The position numbers were made by a program, and so were the translations under genes. Shown here piece after piece: positions 13,001 through 28,000 of a stretch of DNA of 64,000 nucleotides (positions are counted from its first letter, which is position 1; each line of letters opens with the position of its first letter). Origin of the DNA: Stichopus chloronotus (taxonomy: Eukaryota > Echinodermata > Holothuroidea > Aspidochirotida > Stichopodidae); assembly GCA_021234535.1 (NCBI GenBank), contig CM037837.1:7600218-7664217 (forward strand), read 5' to 3'. A model generated the notes under the pieces. It was not told where the DNA came from. It did no database searches and worked only from the letters and a program-made list of their open reading frames with translations.

Positions 13001-16000
13001 CTGCAGAGTTGCAAATCTTGCATTTGTCTGAAGACATCTGCCTTACAGTTTTGCCTAAATGTGTAAGGCCTTAATACTGGGTCATAAACTCAAGAGCAGG
13101 ACTATGTTTTTCTCATTAGGTTGGCATACACGTGAATGTGCCTTTTAATCTCTGGCTATTAAGGAAAACTTTTTGATACTCTCTTGTGATAATCCAAGGA
13201 TACTATGATGATCAGGTGACCATCCTGTGTGTATCAGATACAGTATCCTAGCTGGTATCACAAGGAAGAGTGTATCACCATACTAGGGATAATTTTGTGA
13301 CATGTATGCCAGATGTGCCTGTCTGTGCACTGTACGTCCCGTACATCTGTTCACCGTAGGTTCATTTCACAGTACCTCTACTGGAACTGGTATGATTGAT
13401 TAAAGACAAAAACTCATCATCCGAGACAGTTTCAATTTTCCCAACCACCTACCTCTAGTCCCTCCTTCAACCTGTCTTAAATTCCTCCACATGTGTAATC
13501 AAAACAATGGATCCCTGTGTACACTGTGTAATAGGAGCTGCTCTGCATCTTTCGAATTTGCTGTCAATCTAAGAGTACTGTAACTGAGAACCAGTTGAGA
13601 ATTTTGCTTTACGGGTGGTAAAAATATAGCTTAGGGTGATGCAATACAGCCTTTAAGTTAAGCTTTTACAGGCTTGTTACAGGAAAATGCTACATTAGTT
13701 ACAAGTCACCAACAATACACAAAAGCGAAGTCATGTTCAAGTATCAATTCAATAATGTACTGTAGTTTAACATGACTTTAAATTAAAATGAAACATTAGC
13801 ATAGACTGCTGTCACTCAGGGTAGCTGACAAGGTAGGTACTGCAAGTGGTAAAATGTTAGATTAGTCACAAAGACACTGAAAGTGTGAGAAAATGATCGG
13901 TGTCTTCATAACTAATGTAACATTTCCCACTCACATGGTCATGTCCTGCAAAATGCGAAAGGGACATATGCAGACAATAATGTGTAAGTGCAACTTGTAC
14001 TGCTGTATCAACAAAATTCAGAGTTGGCCAGTACTGCTAATTGAATAAACAGCTGCCATATACAGTGTCATGCATTAGCAGTGTATTGGGGTAACTGTGC
14101 GCTGAATGTTCTTCCTGAAGTTCACACAGTGCACCAGGAAGTGTATGGATTTACTGTATGCACAAGTGTGTGCAGTGTATTAACTATTTGCAGTAATATC
14201 AGGTACAGCTATTTAAAAGTTCCGTATTGTGAGAGCTCGTCAACATTTCTCCGAAATTTGATGAGATGTACGATATGTATTTGCCCATTGCCCATTGCAA
14301 GCAAGAACTTGTAATTAAGTAGGCACTGAAAGTTGAAACTGACATTTCTGGGCATTGTTCAAGTGACAAGTGCATAGCAACCAGAAGGACAGTCAAGAGA
14401 ACTTATTAAAACAGTACATGTTGAAGAGGTCCAGCACCAGTGATATTCATGACTGTTTAAAAAGTTAAAGGTTGAGTGATTAGTTTTACCAGTTTTGCTG
14501 CCATGGTGGGTGGTCACATGCCATGGATCGGCCAAATCGTATTTTGAATCCCAAGAAACAAATCTATGTGAGACAGTATTGGAGTTCCATTTACAGTATT
14601 TGTAGGAGGTGGCATAGAGTGTGTATGAACTGGAAGGAATGGACTTGAAAATGCCATTTCTGGTAATTTATGAGGTGTTTTCCTCCAAAAGTTTTGGATT
14701 AACTGATGGTAATGCTGATCCTTGTAGATAGCATATTTCCTGTCATATATGGAAAACCGTGCCCACCAAATGTTTGACTCTGGTGGCACCACTGACTTTT
14801 TACATTATAACATCAGACTCTTCAAACCAGATTTCAGTTCGTCATTTAGATCTCTGTAATTAAGTTAAAGGGCATTAGTGTCTAGGTTAGCTATTTTTTA
14901 TTCTCATTACCTTTCAAAGTGTGAAAATAAAGAATGGGGAACCTCACAAACATATTGCCATGGATGTATGCTACAGCTAACACATATCTGTGAAGGCATA
15001 TTATTCAGACTTACCATAAGGTTAAAGGTGAGCTGTATGAACCACAGTTAAGAGTGGATTGATGGTTGGTTCGGTGTCACTCTAACAATCAACCTCTCAA
15101 GTTTCCTAATAATGGTGGCATTGAGGCCTCAAACGACCCCCTTGTTGCCCCTGGTTAAGTTTTAACTTTCTGAATAACATCTCTGTCCTTTTGACTGACA
15201 TGTCTCAGTCCTTTCATAATTCTGACATGACATGCCTTTGACCGGCTTTGGTTGCTGCTTAAGGCCACATCAGGGAGTGTATTTCTCATTTCCATTGCAA
15301 GCATGTTTTTTTTTTTTTGTGGAGTTCCATTTAATACCGTTGGTAACGTTTTATTGAGCAAGGCTGCACACAGTGACATATTAACATTTTATTTTCATAA
15401 CAAATTTGCTTAGCTAGGGATAGTGTTAAGTAAGCTGCATTTATGAATTCTTATTATTCTCCATCATTTCCTTCTTTCAAAAAATTATATCGTTGTGGAA
15501 GGTCAGTTCCTCTCGCCTAAATTAAGAACTGCAGAGCCACAGAAAACATTCTCCCCACCTCTCAATATTTCCATTGAAACAACAGTTAACTTGAAAGAAA
15601 ACATGTCACCAGGTCTTGTTCCCTTTGAGGAAGATGCTTGAGAAGAGATAAGATATCACACTGATCTCAGTACACTAGGATCTCCCCTGGAGGAATTATG
15701 GCATTGTCGAACTGCATCAGAACAGAATCGGAAAACAGGACTCAATAATAGATACAGTAGCAAAGCATAATGCAGCTAATCAGAAAATATTGATAATGGT
15801 AAAACACTAACTTTTGTGTTAAATTTCAGAAATTATTACTTGTTATATTCGGACACAACTGTTACAAAGAATTCTGGCCTCTTGCATTCACAAAGCTGTT
15901 GGAAAGAAATCATGCTATGAAAGGTTAAACTAGATAATTATAAAAATGTTACTGGTATTAACTTCACACCTCACTTACATGCTTCATCACAATAGTTGCA

Positions 16001-19000
16001 CTCCTATCTACTATGTTGCTAAGCTTGCTGTTTCTCACTACCTTCAAGGCTTTTCCTCTTCTGATATTTTTACTTTTTATTGTAACTTTTACTATGAAGT
16101 ATTAGGTGTAGCCACAAGAGGGATGTGGTGCCCTAAAATGTTGCTTGCAGCATAGTGAAGTGAAAGTTTTAATATTCTTGGTTCCTCACCTGGAACACTG
16201 TTTCAGAGAATGTACAAGCTTTCAGCTATGTTTGCTTGTTTCACTGTTGTGCAATAAGAAACACTTAGTTTGGGTAATGTATCCCTTGTGTGAAGAGTTT
16301 GTTTTTCGTTGATGCAGTTTCAACATTTAACACAAATTGCACAAAATACTGTAGTTCTTGGATAATACTGTTGAAAAAAAAGAACCACACATATACACAC
16401 AGACAATTGAGTTTGTTGTTCACTGTCGGTGCTCAGTGATAATAAGATCTATTTGAGAGGTAGAAAGAGGTGCGGTTCTAGAAATTTATGCAAATGAATC
16501 GGTGGGAAAAGGGGTAGGTTGAAGAATGCATGAGTGGGTAAGTATAGTCACTCATGATTACCCACACCAGTGAGTTGCTAAGTAATTTGTCGGATCCTCC
16601 GCCTTTTCACAGCTTTATATTAGATCAATTTTTGGGACTACCTTACCTCTGAAAGGGAGGCACAACCCTGTGTGCAAGCATAATTATAAACTTGATGTCC
16701 CAATAGTTGGCACAGAAGACTTTGATATTTTAAAGTCATTTCAATTGAAGGCAGTTACCTGCACTGGTTGCCGGTAATTTGGTCACTTTTTGAAGTTACA
16801 AAATATAGCTGGAGGCAAATATACTGCTTAAATCTGCCCAAGACATTGCATATGTCTGGCAGTGCTACCTGTCCTTTAGGCAGGCAAGGTGATGTTAAAC
16901 GTTCCTTAATTTTTGTTTCTGTGCTGTGTACACAATTATGGTATAAAGAGCTTGCAGCTGCTGGCGCATACTGCGTAAAATCCTCCATAGTTGGCATTTG
17001 CACTGTTTCGCATGCCAAGAAATGTGAGGCTGTTTATAGTTTTACCTTGGCAACACATTTGACAGTACACAGAACACAACCAATTACATATTAGACCACA
17101 TTTTAGCCTTATGAGCAAATCCTTTGTACAAGATTTGAATAATAATTTCCACAGGGCTTTCTACTCAGATAAATTTACATGACAAACTGCACAACACGGA
17201 GTGGATTGCTATTTGGTATTTGATCTTACACGATGACAGCTAGCTTATTACTCGCATGTCTTTCGTTAACTTGGTTGTGAAAGCTGCCTCATTTTGAGGT
17301 TGTTGGCAGCGAAAAATTGCCCATCGTATGCTTCGTATGTATGTGTGTGGCGTTCGCTACTGAACAGTGGGTGGTTAACATTATTGTTCATTATTGTATG
17401 TCACTTTGTATGTCATTTGTTCATGTTAGATCATTTCAACAGAAATATGTTGAACTTCGCTGCATGCACAAGAGATTGAGGTGAAATCATTGAGTTGCTG
17501 TTTGCATAGGAACTCCGTGGTAAAACCAAAAGATGTTAGATAACATGAGTGATAAGTGTATTGTGTTTTTTTTTTTTTTGGCCAATTTTGAAGTCACAAT
17601 TGTGCTGATAAAAGAAGTTGCATGTATTTGGTCTGTTGCTGAATGCCAAGTTAATACCTCACCATCAAGTATTAAAATGGTATTGGTACAGGTCTGCATG
17701 ACCTGGGTTAGCACTTAAAGTCCTTGTACATTCTTAATCTATGCACTGAAAAATACGTAGAAAAGGAGAAATACAGGTACAGTACTTGTAGTTATTGCAT
17801 GTGATGCGACTCTGACATTCATGAGGATAAATTGAAAAATTGCATTTGATTTAAAATAAAAGATATACAGCAGATAGCTGACAGGGGTACAGTAGCTTTC
17901 ATGTTCTTCATAGATCATGTTTGTAGTAAAGGAAACTATTTCTCTTAAGTAGGGTTGAATATGGTGCCTTTTGGAAAGAAATGACTAATGGGCAGTTGCA
18001 GAGGGTTGGAGATCAGATCACTTTTGTGTTAGAGCTGAGGACTTGCATTGCTCAGGCCACGTCTGGCACAAATTCAGTTCTAAAATTCAATTTCTTGTCA
18101 TTTCTTGTCACATTTCCAGTATTTCCAATAATTGGATAAGTTAATAAACATGTTTGCATTAAATGAAGCTTCCTGTATTGTGTTTAAACTCTCTGGGTTT
18201 AATCTGTAAACAAGGGAGAGAATTATATGTTTAATAGTAACATTTTCTAGTGAACACAGATATTGCAGCAATACTTGAGTAACAAGAAATTGTGCCTGCC
18301 ATAGAACTTGAGTTCACAATCTACAGCAAAATGCAAGCGACAGCAAGTTCCTTCCATTTTCAAAATCTGGTAGTTATGTCTGGTTCAAAATCCACCAACA
18401 CATGCATGTGGCTTGCCAAGTATAGATTTAGTCTTCACATTTTTCATATTTTCAGTTTGCTACAACAATTCGTACCATAAAAACTGGTAGGAAGATGTAA
18501 ATCTCAACTGAAATCTCAAATACTACTTAAGGTGTCTGAGCGAGAGTTTGTCTTGGAAATAGATGGATGATGAATGGATTGTGTCTTGTGGCCATGTGCT
18601 GTAGACCAATTGGCAGACAAAGTGGTGACAGACAAGTAGAGGCACCTTAGATACATCGAGTCGTATGTGGTTGCTGAAGGAATGTACATGCAGTAACTAC
18701 TGTGTAAAACTGTACACTGAAAACAACTGTCTGGTATGATCTGCGAGGGATGATGCTTGAGTTTATCTAAACTACCATACCTAGATTGATGCATGGATTA
18801 TGACGTAGACTGTAGTAGACCATTTCATAGACTGTAGCTTACAAACAGACCATTGCATAGACTATATCATACATTGTTGAGACCACAACATAGACAATTA
18901 TTAACAGTGCTTTAGAAGACCTCAACATGGACTCTTGTAGACCACAGCATCGACTGTAGTATACCATAGCAAAGACTACAGAAGATTAAACCACAGTATT

Positions 19001-22000
19001 GGTATACAGTAGACCAGAGCATAGACTGGAATAAACTGCAGTAGACCATATCATAGGTAGTAGACTATAGTAGACTGTTATAGCATGGACTGCAGTAGAC
19101 CAAGGTAGACTGGAAGACCACACTTATAGAATACAGCATAGCCTGTCATAGACCATGTAAAGGAGACTTCAGTGCATGGACCATAGTGTAGTCAGCTAAG
19201 TATACCATAGTATAGACTACATTATTATGTTATTGTCAGATGTATAAGAGCGAAAGGCAAACAAGGGCACTGTGTCAGAATTGACTTCGAGGTCAGTTTG
19301 AGCAAAGGTCAAATGATGCAGTAGTGTGGCAAGGGGTAAGTATAGTCACTCATGAATACCCACACCAGTGAGTTGTGGGGAGTATAGACTACATTATTAG
19401 GTTATTGTCAGATGTATAAGAATTTTCTGTATGTCCTCTCAAACTGACACTCAGCAAGTAAACCAAACAATTTTCAGAATGATTTCCCAACTCAAAATTG
19501 TACAATACAATGCATTTGGCACAATTAGGAGATGTTTAGTGTAACTTTCTCCTTTTTTCTTTTCCATTTTTATAGTATCTAGATAATGTATTGATATAAA
19601 TCTCTACTCCATTCAAGAAACCCCTAAACTATATTTAGTTTGTTACCAAAAGAAGTTCGGTAGAAACACGATATGTCCAATTCCGTTCGAAACAAATTTA
19701 ACTCTGTACATTTGAGACAACAACCTGCTCCCTATATACAGTATGTGTACATAGGCACACAAGATACAGTGAGAAACTGAAGCAATCTGTTGTCTCATCA
19801 GTTGATGAAAGACGCAGCGGAGAAACTCTCGTAAATTTTATATATTTTTTTTTTTCAAATTGTACCTTTGTGTAGCGATGTGTACCTTTTGCACTCTTAT
19901 TGTTGTAAGACAGAACTCAGTCCCTAGACAGAGAGCCCACTGCATCTGTCAGTTTTAATAAGATCATTGCCACTTGGACTTATTATTTGTCTCAAATGAA
20001 ATGTGGTTTTTGACCATTTTCTGCTTAAATGTCAAAATCAGACTTGAAGAAACCCTGTGGTGTGTTTAGTATCGAGTCAGAACTATCAATCGGAAGCTTA
20101 CTGTCACTGACATTGTGTTCAAAGGAACGTGCTTATTTCTTCCTTGCTGTTTTGGCTGTTTCAGCGAATGGAAAATGCGTTCAACCAATACAGTATTGAA
20201 TTTTCGTTTTAATTTGAATTTTTAACTTTAGGTCTTTTGTCATTCTTCGTCAATACCCATCTCACCATAACACTGCATGTTTTCTCAATAGTTGGTAAAG
20301 TCCTAAATGTGCCTTACTTTTTGAAGAAAAACTGGATGTTACAGTATCAATGTTTACATCACTCAGGACTACAATGATGAAAGAGACAAGATTTAAAGTG
20401 TAGAACTGTGGTTTGTGAATTCCCAAAGTTAGTTTTGTTGCTTTCTCTCTTCAAAATAAAGAACGTAATTGGCTAAAACATGAATGGAATCAGTGACCAT
20501 TTGTACTATTACTGTTAATTATTCTATCAGACTACTGTTGCGTCCAGAGTTTACAGTACATTTGTGCCTTGTTAGTTTTAGATTTAGTACTGAATTGTTA
20601 CACACACTAAGTGTATATACAACAGTCTATCTCTGAGCTCAAAGATCAAACCGCATTCCTTCACAAAGGTGCGTTTCTTTTTTGTTATAATCCCTGCCAT
20701 CGTTTGAGGCATATGGAATGCATACATTTGGTGATAATTGATTTATTTGATTAATATTCAATTGCGTTTTAATTAGTAGCGGTGTCGCTAAAGTGAGGGT
20801 TAGTATTTTTTTAATCAAGTTCAAAACAAATTTGTCAAAGATTACATTTCCTGTAGTTAATAATTTCATACTTTATTATTGGAAACCAAATAAACATGAA
20901 TACTGTAGCCTTTGTTGATGTTAATAAGTCTGTCAAAAGATTGTATGCTAAGTAATAATTAATCTCAAGATTTAAATGTAGGATACTAAGCTACCATAAT
21001 TCGATTTGCATGAACTAAAGATGTGCGTTGGTGAAACTTGCTGCCGTGTAGATACGAAGTTGTATGGCGCGACCTTTCTGCAGATCTGTTTCTGATGCTA
21101 CCTGCTGGCAAACAATCTCTTGGAGTGTGTCTGTAACCGTTTGTTTTGAGCGGACAGAGAAAAAGTGATGAGTCACCACTGAGAGAGAGAATGAGATGAG
21201 CGTGAAGAAGAGGCATGTTTACATGTGTAATACCGTGGAAGAACACCGTAAGAAGGATATTCCAGTGGGGAAAGATCCATCGGGTTAAACGTATTATGAT
21301 GATTTACGACGACTCGTCGATGATTTCTAGTGTTGTCTCGAACTATACTGATAAATTGTGTGGAGTGTCAAGGTATCATCAGTGCTGTGCAAATGTGTAG
21401 ATGCCAAGAAAAGATTTTTTTTTATCACGTTTTTACAGCAATGGTTAACTTGTGCACTGTTTGTCGCGTTCATGAATATAAGCCAGGAGGAACAGTCACT
21501 TACTTTATGTGAACAGTACACTACATATGATAATGTGGCAGTGGCAGAGATATTGTGAACATTTTTTTTTTCGTGAGTATTTAGCAGAGATTTGAGATTT
21601 AGAGAGTTGGTAGTAGCAAAGAAGCTGGTCAGGAAAGAACAAAAGATAGAGAAACTACAGAGGACATCAAATGATCATTGATTTACATTCATGTACCACA
21701 TTTTAACTTATCTCCATAGTAACCTAGCCACAGTAGTACTGTAACCTACACTCTACCTGAAAATCTTCATCCTCAGAACTGAATTGTCTTGAGTACTGTA
21801 CTATGCCACACAGTATTGCAACATTCTGTATGCACTACTGACTGAAAAAAAAAAATGCCATTGAAGTGTAGAAACTAACTGTGACAGTGATATGAGGTTT
21901 ATTTAAAGTCATCAATATTAGATGAACTAATTGCACCAGCCACAAAATTAACAGAGTCCACTTTGTGTTTTTGTTTTGATCGTATCTTTACTCGTCATCA

Positions 22001-25000
22001 ACGTTTTGTGGCTCTTCAGGCCTTCACCTCTGCCTCAGCTCTGCTCCAGAAGTACGTAGAGGCGATAAATGAATTAAAGAATCCCAAGGGGATTTTACTG
22101 AGAGGAAATTGCCAGATGTATGGTGATGATGTTGGTTGTTTAATAATTAGAATGTACTGCATGCTACATGTGTCCCAGCCCTTATGTGTACAGTAGAAAG
22201 TGCATGGATCTCCCTTTATGACGTTTCTGATGAACTGCAACTTGCAACTGTAACTGTGCAGGAAATAGCGGAAAACATATCAGAATTCAGGGAAATTTGC
22301 ATAACATGGACTCTGTTTGATTATGTCGTGAAAACAAAACTCTGATATACAGTTTCTTGCAGCAATCGTCGTGCATATCTGACCTGGAGGGTAAGCAACA
22401 GTGAAGGTCATGTCTATTTAATTGACTTCTTGCGACTTACTTTTATGAACAATGAATCGACATTTGCTATTTCATTAAGTCTCAAAAGCACCAAGTAGTC
22501 ACTTCATTTGACTCTCTTGTCTGCAACTACAGTATGAAGAACTTAGAAATACTTTTTGCGACATTGTTTGATGTCCCCCTTGCCTATGTAACTCCAGCTA
22601 CCTGTGGATCCCCTCCCTCTCAGCTCTCTCCTCACATGACCCAGTCTGATTTTAAACATCTCTCTCAATCTACTGTGAGAATTGTCCTGGTTTTAGCATC
22701 ATTTTTATTGAAAGGTACTGCTATAACATCACGACAACTCCTGCAATCCAAGCCAAACCAGTCTTAGTGGATGAATCATCCTACTTTAATTGCTTTCAAT
22801 GCTGTTTTTATTAAGACTTACTTCAGAGACTGTCCAGTTATATGCATTGCATTGGTAGGTATGTGTATAAAAGTGTTCCCTTTTTGCCTTGGGTTGATTT
22901 AATGACTTGCCACATTACATACCCCCTGTTGAAGGAACACCTCAGGTTCAATTTGAAAAGATGAAGAATCTTTCACCTCTTATTTTGATGTTGGTCTGGT
23001 CGCCACGTGAGTGCTTTCTTTAAAAGTGCCTTCAGAAGTGCTTCAGTCAGGTGCTGTAATGATTGGCAATTTGTCCATTTATCCCAGATATTCCCCTGCC
23101 TCATTCCTCCCCCCCTTATTCTATGGTCCAACTCTGTTACTTTTTTTTTTTTCAATTTTCTCCTTCAACTTTACTTTGCACCATGCTCTCTGGACATGAA
23201 ATGCACAATTGCTTTTGCGTTGCTGTCATTCTTCTGCTGCAGTACTTTATAGTGTACAGTATGTCAGAATCAAGTGTACAATGTATGCACAGCACGATAC
23301 ATTATGTTCTTGTATTGTACACATCCCATGGAATAAAGTAATCAAAATATACCCCACAATGAATTTCTATCAATGATATATATTGTTTCATGTAATATTC
23401 ATGTTACGTGGATACATGATTCATGATGGTTGTTCACCTTATGAGCATGTATTTCCCTGGACAGATAGTTATCAATGTGCACAGTGTAGTGCTTCTGTTC
23501 ACAGTGCAAATGAAACAGATTTGCAGCATTTACAGTATGATGCGGTGGTGGCATATAAATTCCCAAATCCATGATGCCTTTGGCAATGGGCTGAGCTAGT
23601 ATACTGTCAAGAACAACAAAAGTACTTATCCAGTTTCATAAAGAATATTATGAATAATGATGTTAAGTTGTTTTGTGTTCTATTGTCCACCTGCACTACT
23701 ATTGTCTAATACACTGAACTCTTATCTTTTGCATAGAAAGTAAAGAAAGTATCCAACAAGTTGGAAATGTCACACCAAGGTTGATGTCAGCCATGCCTGA
23801 AGGCCAAACAAAACCTGTTGGTTAATTTGTGCACACACACAAAAAAAAATACTTTTTTTGCAGAAATTAGTTCATTTATGCCTTATTTGTGCCTAATTGC
23901 ATCTATCTTACTTGCCCCTGAAGCTGCTATTACAAACATGGCATGATGTCAGGAAATTTTATAGTTTGCTGCAATATGTCATCAGCAAGTAATCTTCTCC
24001 ACCTAGTCACTGTACTAATTCAGTGCCATTTTGATGTTTATAAGTATATGTCTGAAGGAAAGTGACTTTTGTTATGTTCCTGCCCAGTGCCAGTTGTGCA
24101 CCATACATTCAGTAGAGACATACATGTTGTTCATAACTCAGCAGAAAGCACTTCCAAGCATTCAATAGACTTCTCAATTTACAGCGTGTTGTCCCTCATC
24201 AATTAAACCTATGCACCAATTACCGTATTTACCATGGTCTAGCATCTGGCGATTGTGTGAGTGTGTGTGTATCTGGTCACCGCCCTTTCATAATTGCCAG
24301 CCTTTGATCTTGCAGCAAAGTTTATCTGCTTGCATCTGCATCCTTCTCAATCGACAGGCATTTATTCACCCTTTGCTTCTGTTAATTCATTTAAGTTCTA
24401 GCCCTTCGCCCTCTATGCTCTGGATCGCCCTCTTTTACTTTGCTTCTGAAAGATCTCTTCCGCACATTCATGGAAATTTGCTGACACAGCAGGAAGTCCA
24501 CAAAAATCAGAGTGCTGTTTTGTTTTTCGGACACGAGTGATCAATTTGAGGTGCAAATTCCATAAATCAGGCACTCCCTTTTAGAAGAAGTATAATCTGA
24601 TCTGGTTCGAGGTGTACTGTGTGTTTTCTGCCATCTGTTACCATATTTGTGCCATATTACATATCAGACAATTATGAACAGACAAGGAATAAATGTTTAT
24701 GTATGTGTGAAATTTATGACATATTTAACTGAATTCAAAAATTCGTCATCCCCAGGGCTCATCCTTGTCATCCTTGACAAACTGATAAAGATAAATAGGC
24801 TATGGTGCTGTCTATTTGAGTTTATAGTCGTTCGTCATTTCTGGTCAGATTCCTCCGTTTGTCAACAATGTAAAGCAGCCAATTGAAACCTGTCTGGTCA
24901 ACACACAGCAGAGATGCATTACCTTTGTATTTACTTCTGTAAAACCAAAGACTTAGTTGTGTTATCCTCTTAGTTCATAATGGATTTTCAGAGTTAATGC

Positions 25001-28000
25001 ACAGAGATACGTTTGATTAACCATGCATACCATTCCCCGGTATCATTTTGGCGTTATTTGAGCTCGCTTCATCGACCCTGTGCGGAGCTTTCGCCATAAT
25101 CCGTTCCCCGTTCGTCTGCTTTCATTCCAGCTGAAGAATATCGGGTTCGGATCGTTCAGCCCAGCTTTTGAGAAGCACAAAGTGGATGGAGACCTGCTGA
25201 TCACAATCACGGAGGAAGAGCTGAGGAAGGATGCTGAGATGGAAAGTTCCCTCCTCAGGAGAAGGTAAAGATAAAAGAAAGAAAAAAATTGACTTGCAAA
25301 GATCGATTAATCTCATTCCATCTTTTGAGTTAATGAAAGATATATGAATATATACTGTATGTATATGAGCAAATTCCAGCCATGTGTAGCAATTGAATGC
25401 ATGTTTTCTTAGTACTGCAGTGCAGCCAATGCTGCAGTGGAGTCCACTGGAGTGGAATTCGACAAGTCCGAGTCCATCTCTGATACAAACTTGTAGAGGA
25501 TCAGAACAGGCCAAGTCTGAGATGGGTCTTAGTGAAGACTTACAGTAGTCCAGTAATGTTGAGTGAGATAAATTTCATCAGTGCAGAAAACTGATGAAGA
25601 TGACACCAAGAGGAGTAGTCAAAGTTCATGGAGGGGAAAAAGTAGAAGGTGACAATCACAAGAAGAAAAAAAGGACCTGTTATACTACTGTATGTCATGA
25701 ATGGGAGAGGGGAGATGGGGGTAGGGAGGAATGAGGAAGAGAAAAGAGGGAATGGGGGGAGCATACTGGTCTGTATATGTCTGATCAGGATTTGAGCTGT
25801 AGTAAACACAAATAGTTCTTTCAGTTTTACAACTCAAAAGAGAATGCAAGTTTTTAGGAGAGAAACCATTCAATGATTATCAGATTATATTACCCCAGAC
25901 ACTGTTTGTCCGTAACTTCTCTGATATTGGTGATCAGTTGTTTGCTTGCTATTCAAACAAAAGTAAAAGCAATTTTGTAGCAACTTAATAGATGTGAATG
26001 TGCAAGTACCTAGACAGCTGATAGGCCAGCGGAGTAGAGTCAAACTATGTTACTGATGGAACCGTACTACCCACAAGAATCCTTAAAAAGGAGGTAAAGA
26101 TTATCAGTAATGGGGGGGGGGGGGTGAGATGCATGATGGGACTAATGCTGAACACTGTCTAAGGCATGGTCTAGCAGTATGTATCTGTTAACATACGATT
26201 AATGCTGAGCAACTGGATGCTCTATAATGATGTCATTTAATACTTCTGTAATGCACCTCACTTACCTGTCTCAGCACCAAAATGCACTTTCATCTACTGT
26301 TTGTAGACTTCTGATAACCTTTCTCTTGTTCCTCAAATGGCCTTTCAGTACATCTGTTAAAATAGTAATGTGCCCTGCCACACTGTTTAGAAAATGTGTG
26401 AAAACTCCTTTAAAAGGCTGTTGACTTATTTTCCTTAGAAAAATCATGATTTCAAAAGGAAACAGCAGTTAAAATCAAATAAATCAATTTAAAGTATGAT
26501 TCTTTTAAGTAAAAGTCATCACCTTAATTGGCTTGATTCAAACCAAACAACCATGGTCCTTCAGCTTTCTTTGTTGCACACACAGGTACATTTAGTCTTT
26601 GTCACAGAGTCAGATCAAACTGTATTGGGAGTTACCAGTATTTTGAAATAACTGTCTGTTTTAGCCTAATTCAATGTGGTCACAGTCAGTGCTTATTTTA
26701 TTGTTTCCAGGTTTCTGAGAGAACTGGCACTGTTGAAGATCAACACCTGCAGTGGTGACTGGGAACTGAAGGGATGGCTCAAAAATCTGGGCCCAGAATA
26801 CCAACAGTACACTCACAACCTGATGCATTGTGGGATTAATTTAGAACTGCTTCCATTCATCACTGAAGATCATCTATGTAATGATGCTGGTATAACAAAT
26901 GGGGTCCACAGGATGAAAATTCTGCGAACAATCAGGCCTCAAGGTAGGTTTCCATGGAAACCAAAGAATCCCCATTCTCACCATGTGTCATAATATAGAT
27001 ATCTGTTTTGAAAGAACAAAACCCCTAAAGTGGTGCAATCAGTGAGTGGAGTATTTCATTGATATGTTATGTAGATTGAGGTGAGGGGCATATTTAGTGA
27101 GGTGAGGGGTATGGGAGGATTGGTGTATGCCATCTGATACAGAAGTTGTATCATCCCATGATCAACTTGTTCTTCACATAATGGGAGCAATCAAAACTTG
27201 AAAATTTTTTCATCATTTTCTTTCTCCATTGCCTCAGCAGAAGTGGGCACTGCTTATCCTTTCAAATTCAAATACTGTGTAGTCTCATTCTTTTTATTTG
27301 AAGCTCCTTTGGGAGGTTTAAGTAAAAGGAGGGAAGTAGACCAAAAGTGGTCAACTGCCAGAAGATGCAAGATGGGTTAAGATGTAAAGAGTGATTTTAC
27401 TTCTCTCCTTACTCACCTTACATTCACTCACTAACATTTGAAAGGTGCAGCAGTAAATATCTCTTTCATAAGTTGTTGATAACTTTAAGGAACCCATCAT
27501 CAAGGAAAATCTTAAAAGCTACTGCCCACTGCCCTAACCCCACTGCTATGCAACAGAACTCCTTGTGACCAGCTGGTTGGTTTAAGTCGCATCTGTGCAC
27601 TGTGCTGCAAAATTTGCTTGTGAGTTGACTCACTTTCAAAATTTGTTTGAATATTAAGGAAATGGGCGTATCAAACATGTTTGATATTCGTTTGCAAAAT
27701 CTCAAGCTTTTGCGTTTGTATTGAGTCACGTCCTACCAGTGTGCATATGTATGTCAGCGACTCTGCGGCAACGAGATTGGTTTTCGTAGCCAATGAAGAC
27801 ACAATTTGGAAATCACGTGACTATACGGCATGTCAACATGGTAGCCCCCATGTGGACTGAGGAGGAAGAGGTCTAAATCATTGAGTCTGCTCTGTTCGAT
27901 GTGTAGCTAGCGAGTGACTCGACCGAAACTCAGTGCAACAGTTTGAAACTTGTTAAGATGCACTTGGGAGGAGAGGTCGCAAGGAGGTTTGTTGCGTCGC

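Larger units (their letters stand above)
10034..25130 (+). other. SARM1 intron between exons A and B (15.1 kb)
   Basis: The intron is bounded by GTAGGT and TTCCAG. It contains a palindrome at 10988, a C/G-tract region near 12640-12720, an inverted repeat near 13852, repeat-family copies near 16536 and 19278, a tagac-rich degenerate tandem array at 18800-19205, and scattered homopolymers. Short open frames, such as one at 21963-22196, show no family match. It interrupts the SAM1 coding sequence exactly between codons. Confidence 0.85.

Noticed and set aside
21963..22196. Frame with [20 protein letters not shown] near an AG that looks like an acceptor
   Set aside because: It lies between the two halves of SAM1, which join perfectly without it. 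The nearest donor gives an exon that breaks frame, and no family match is seen.
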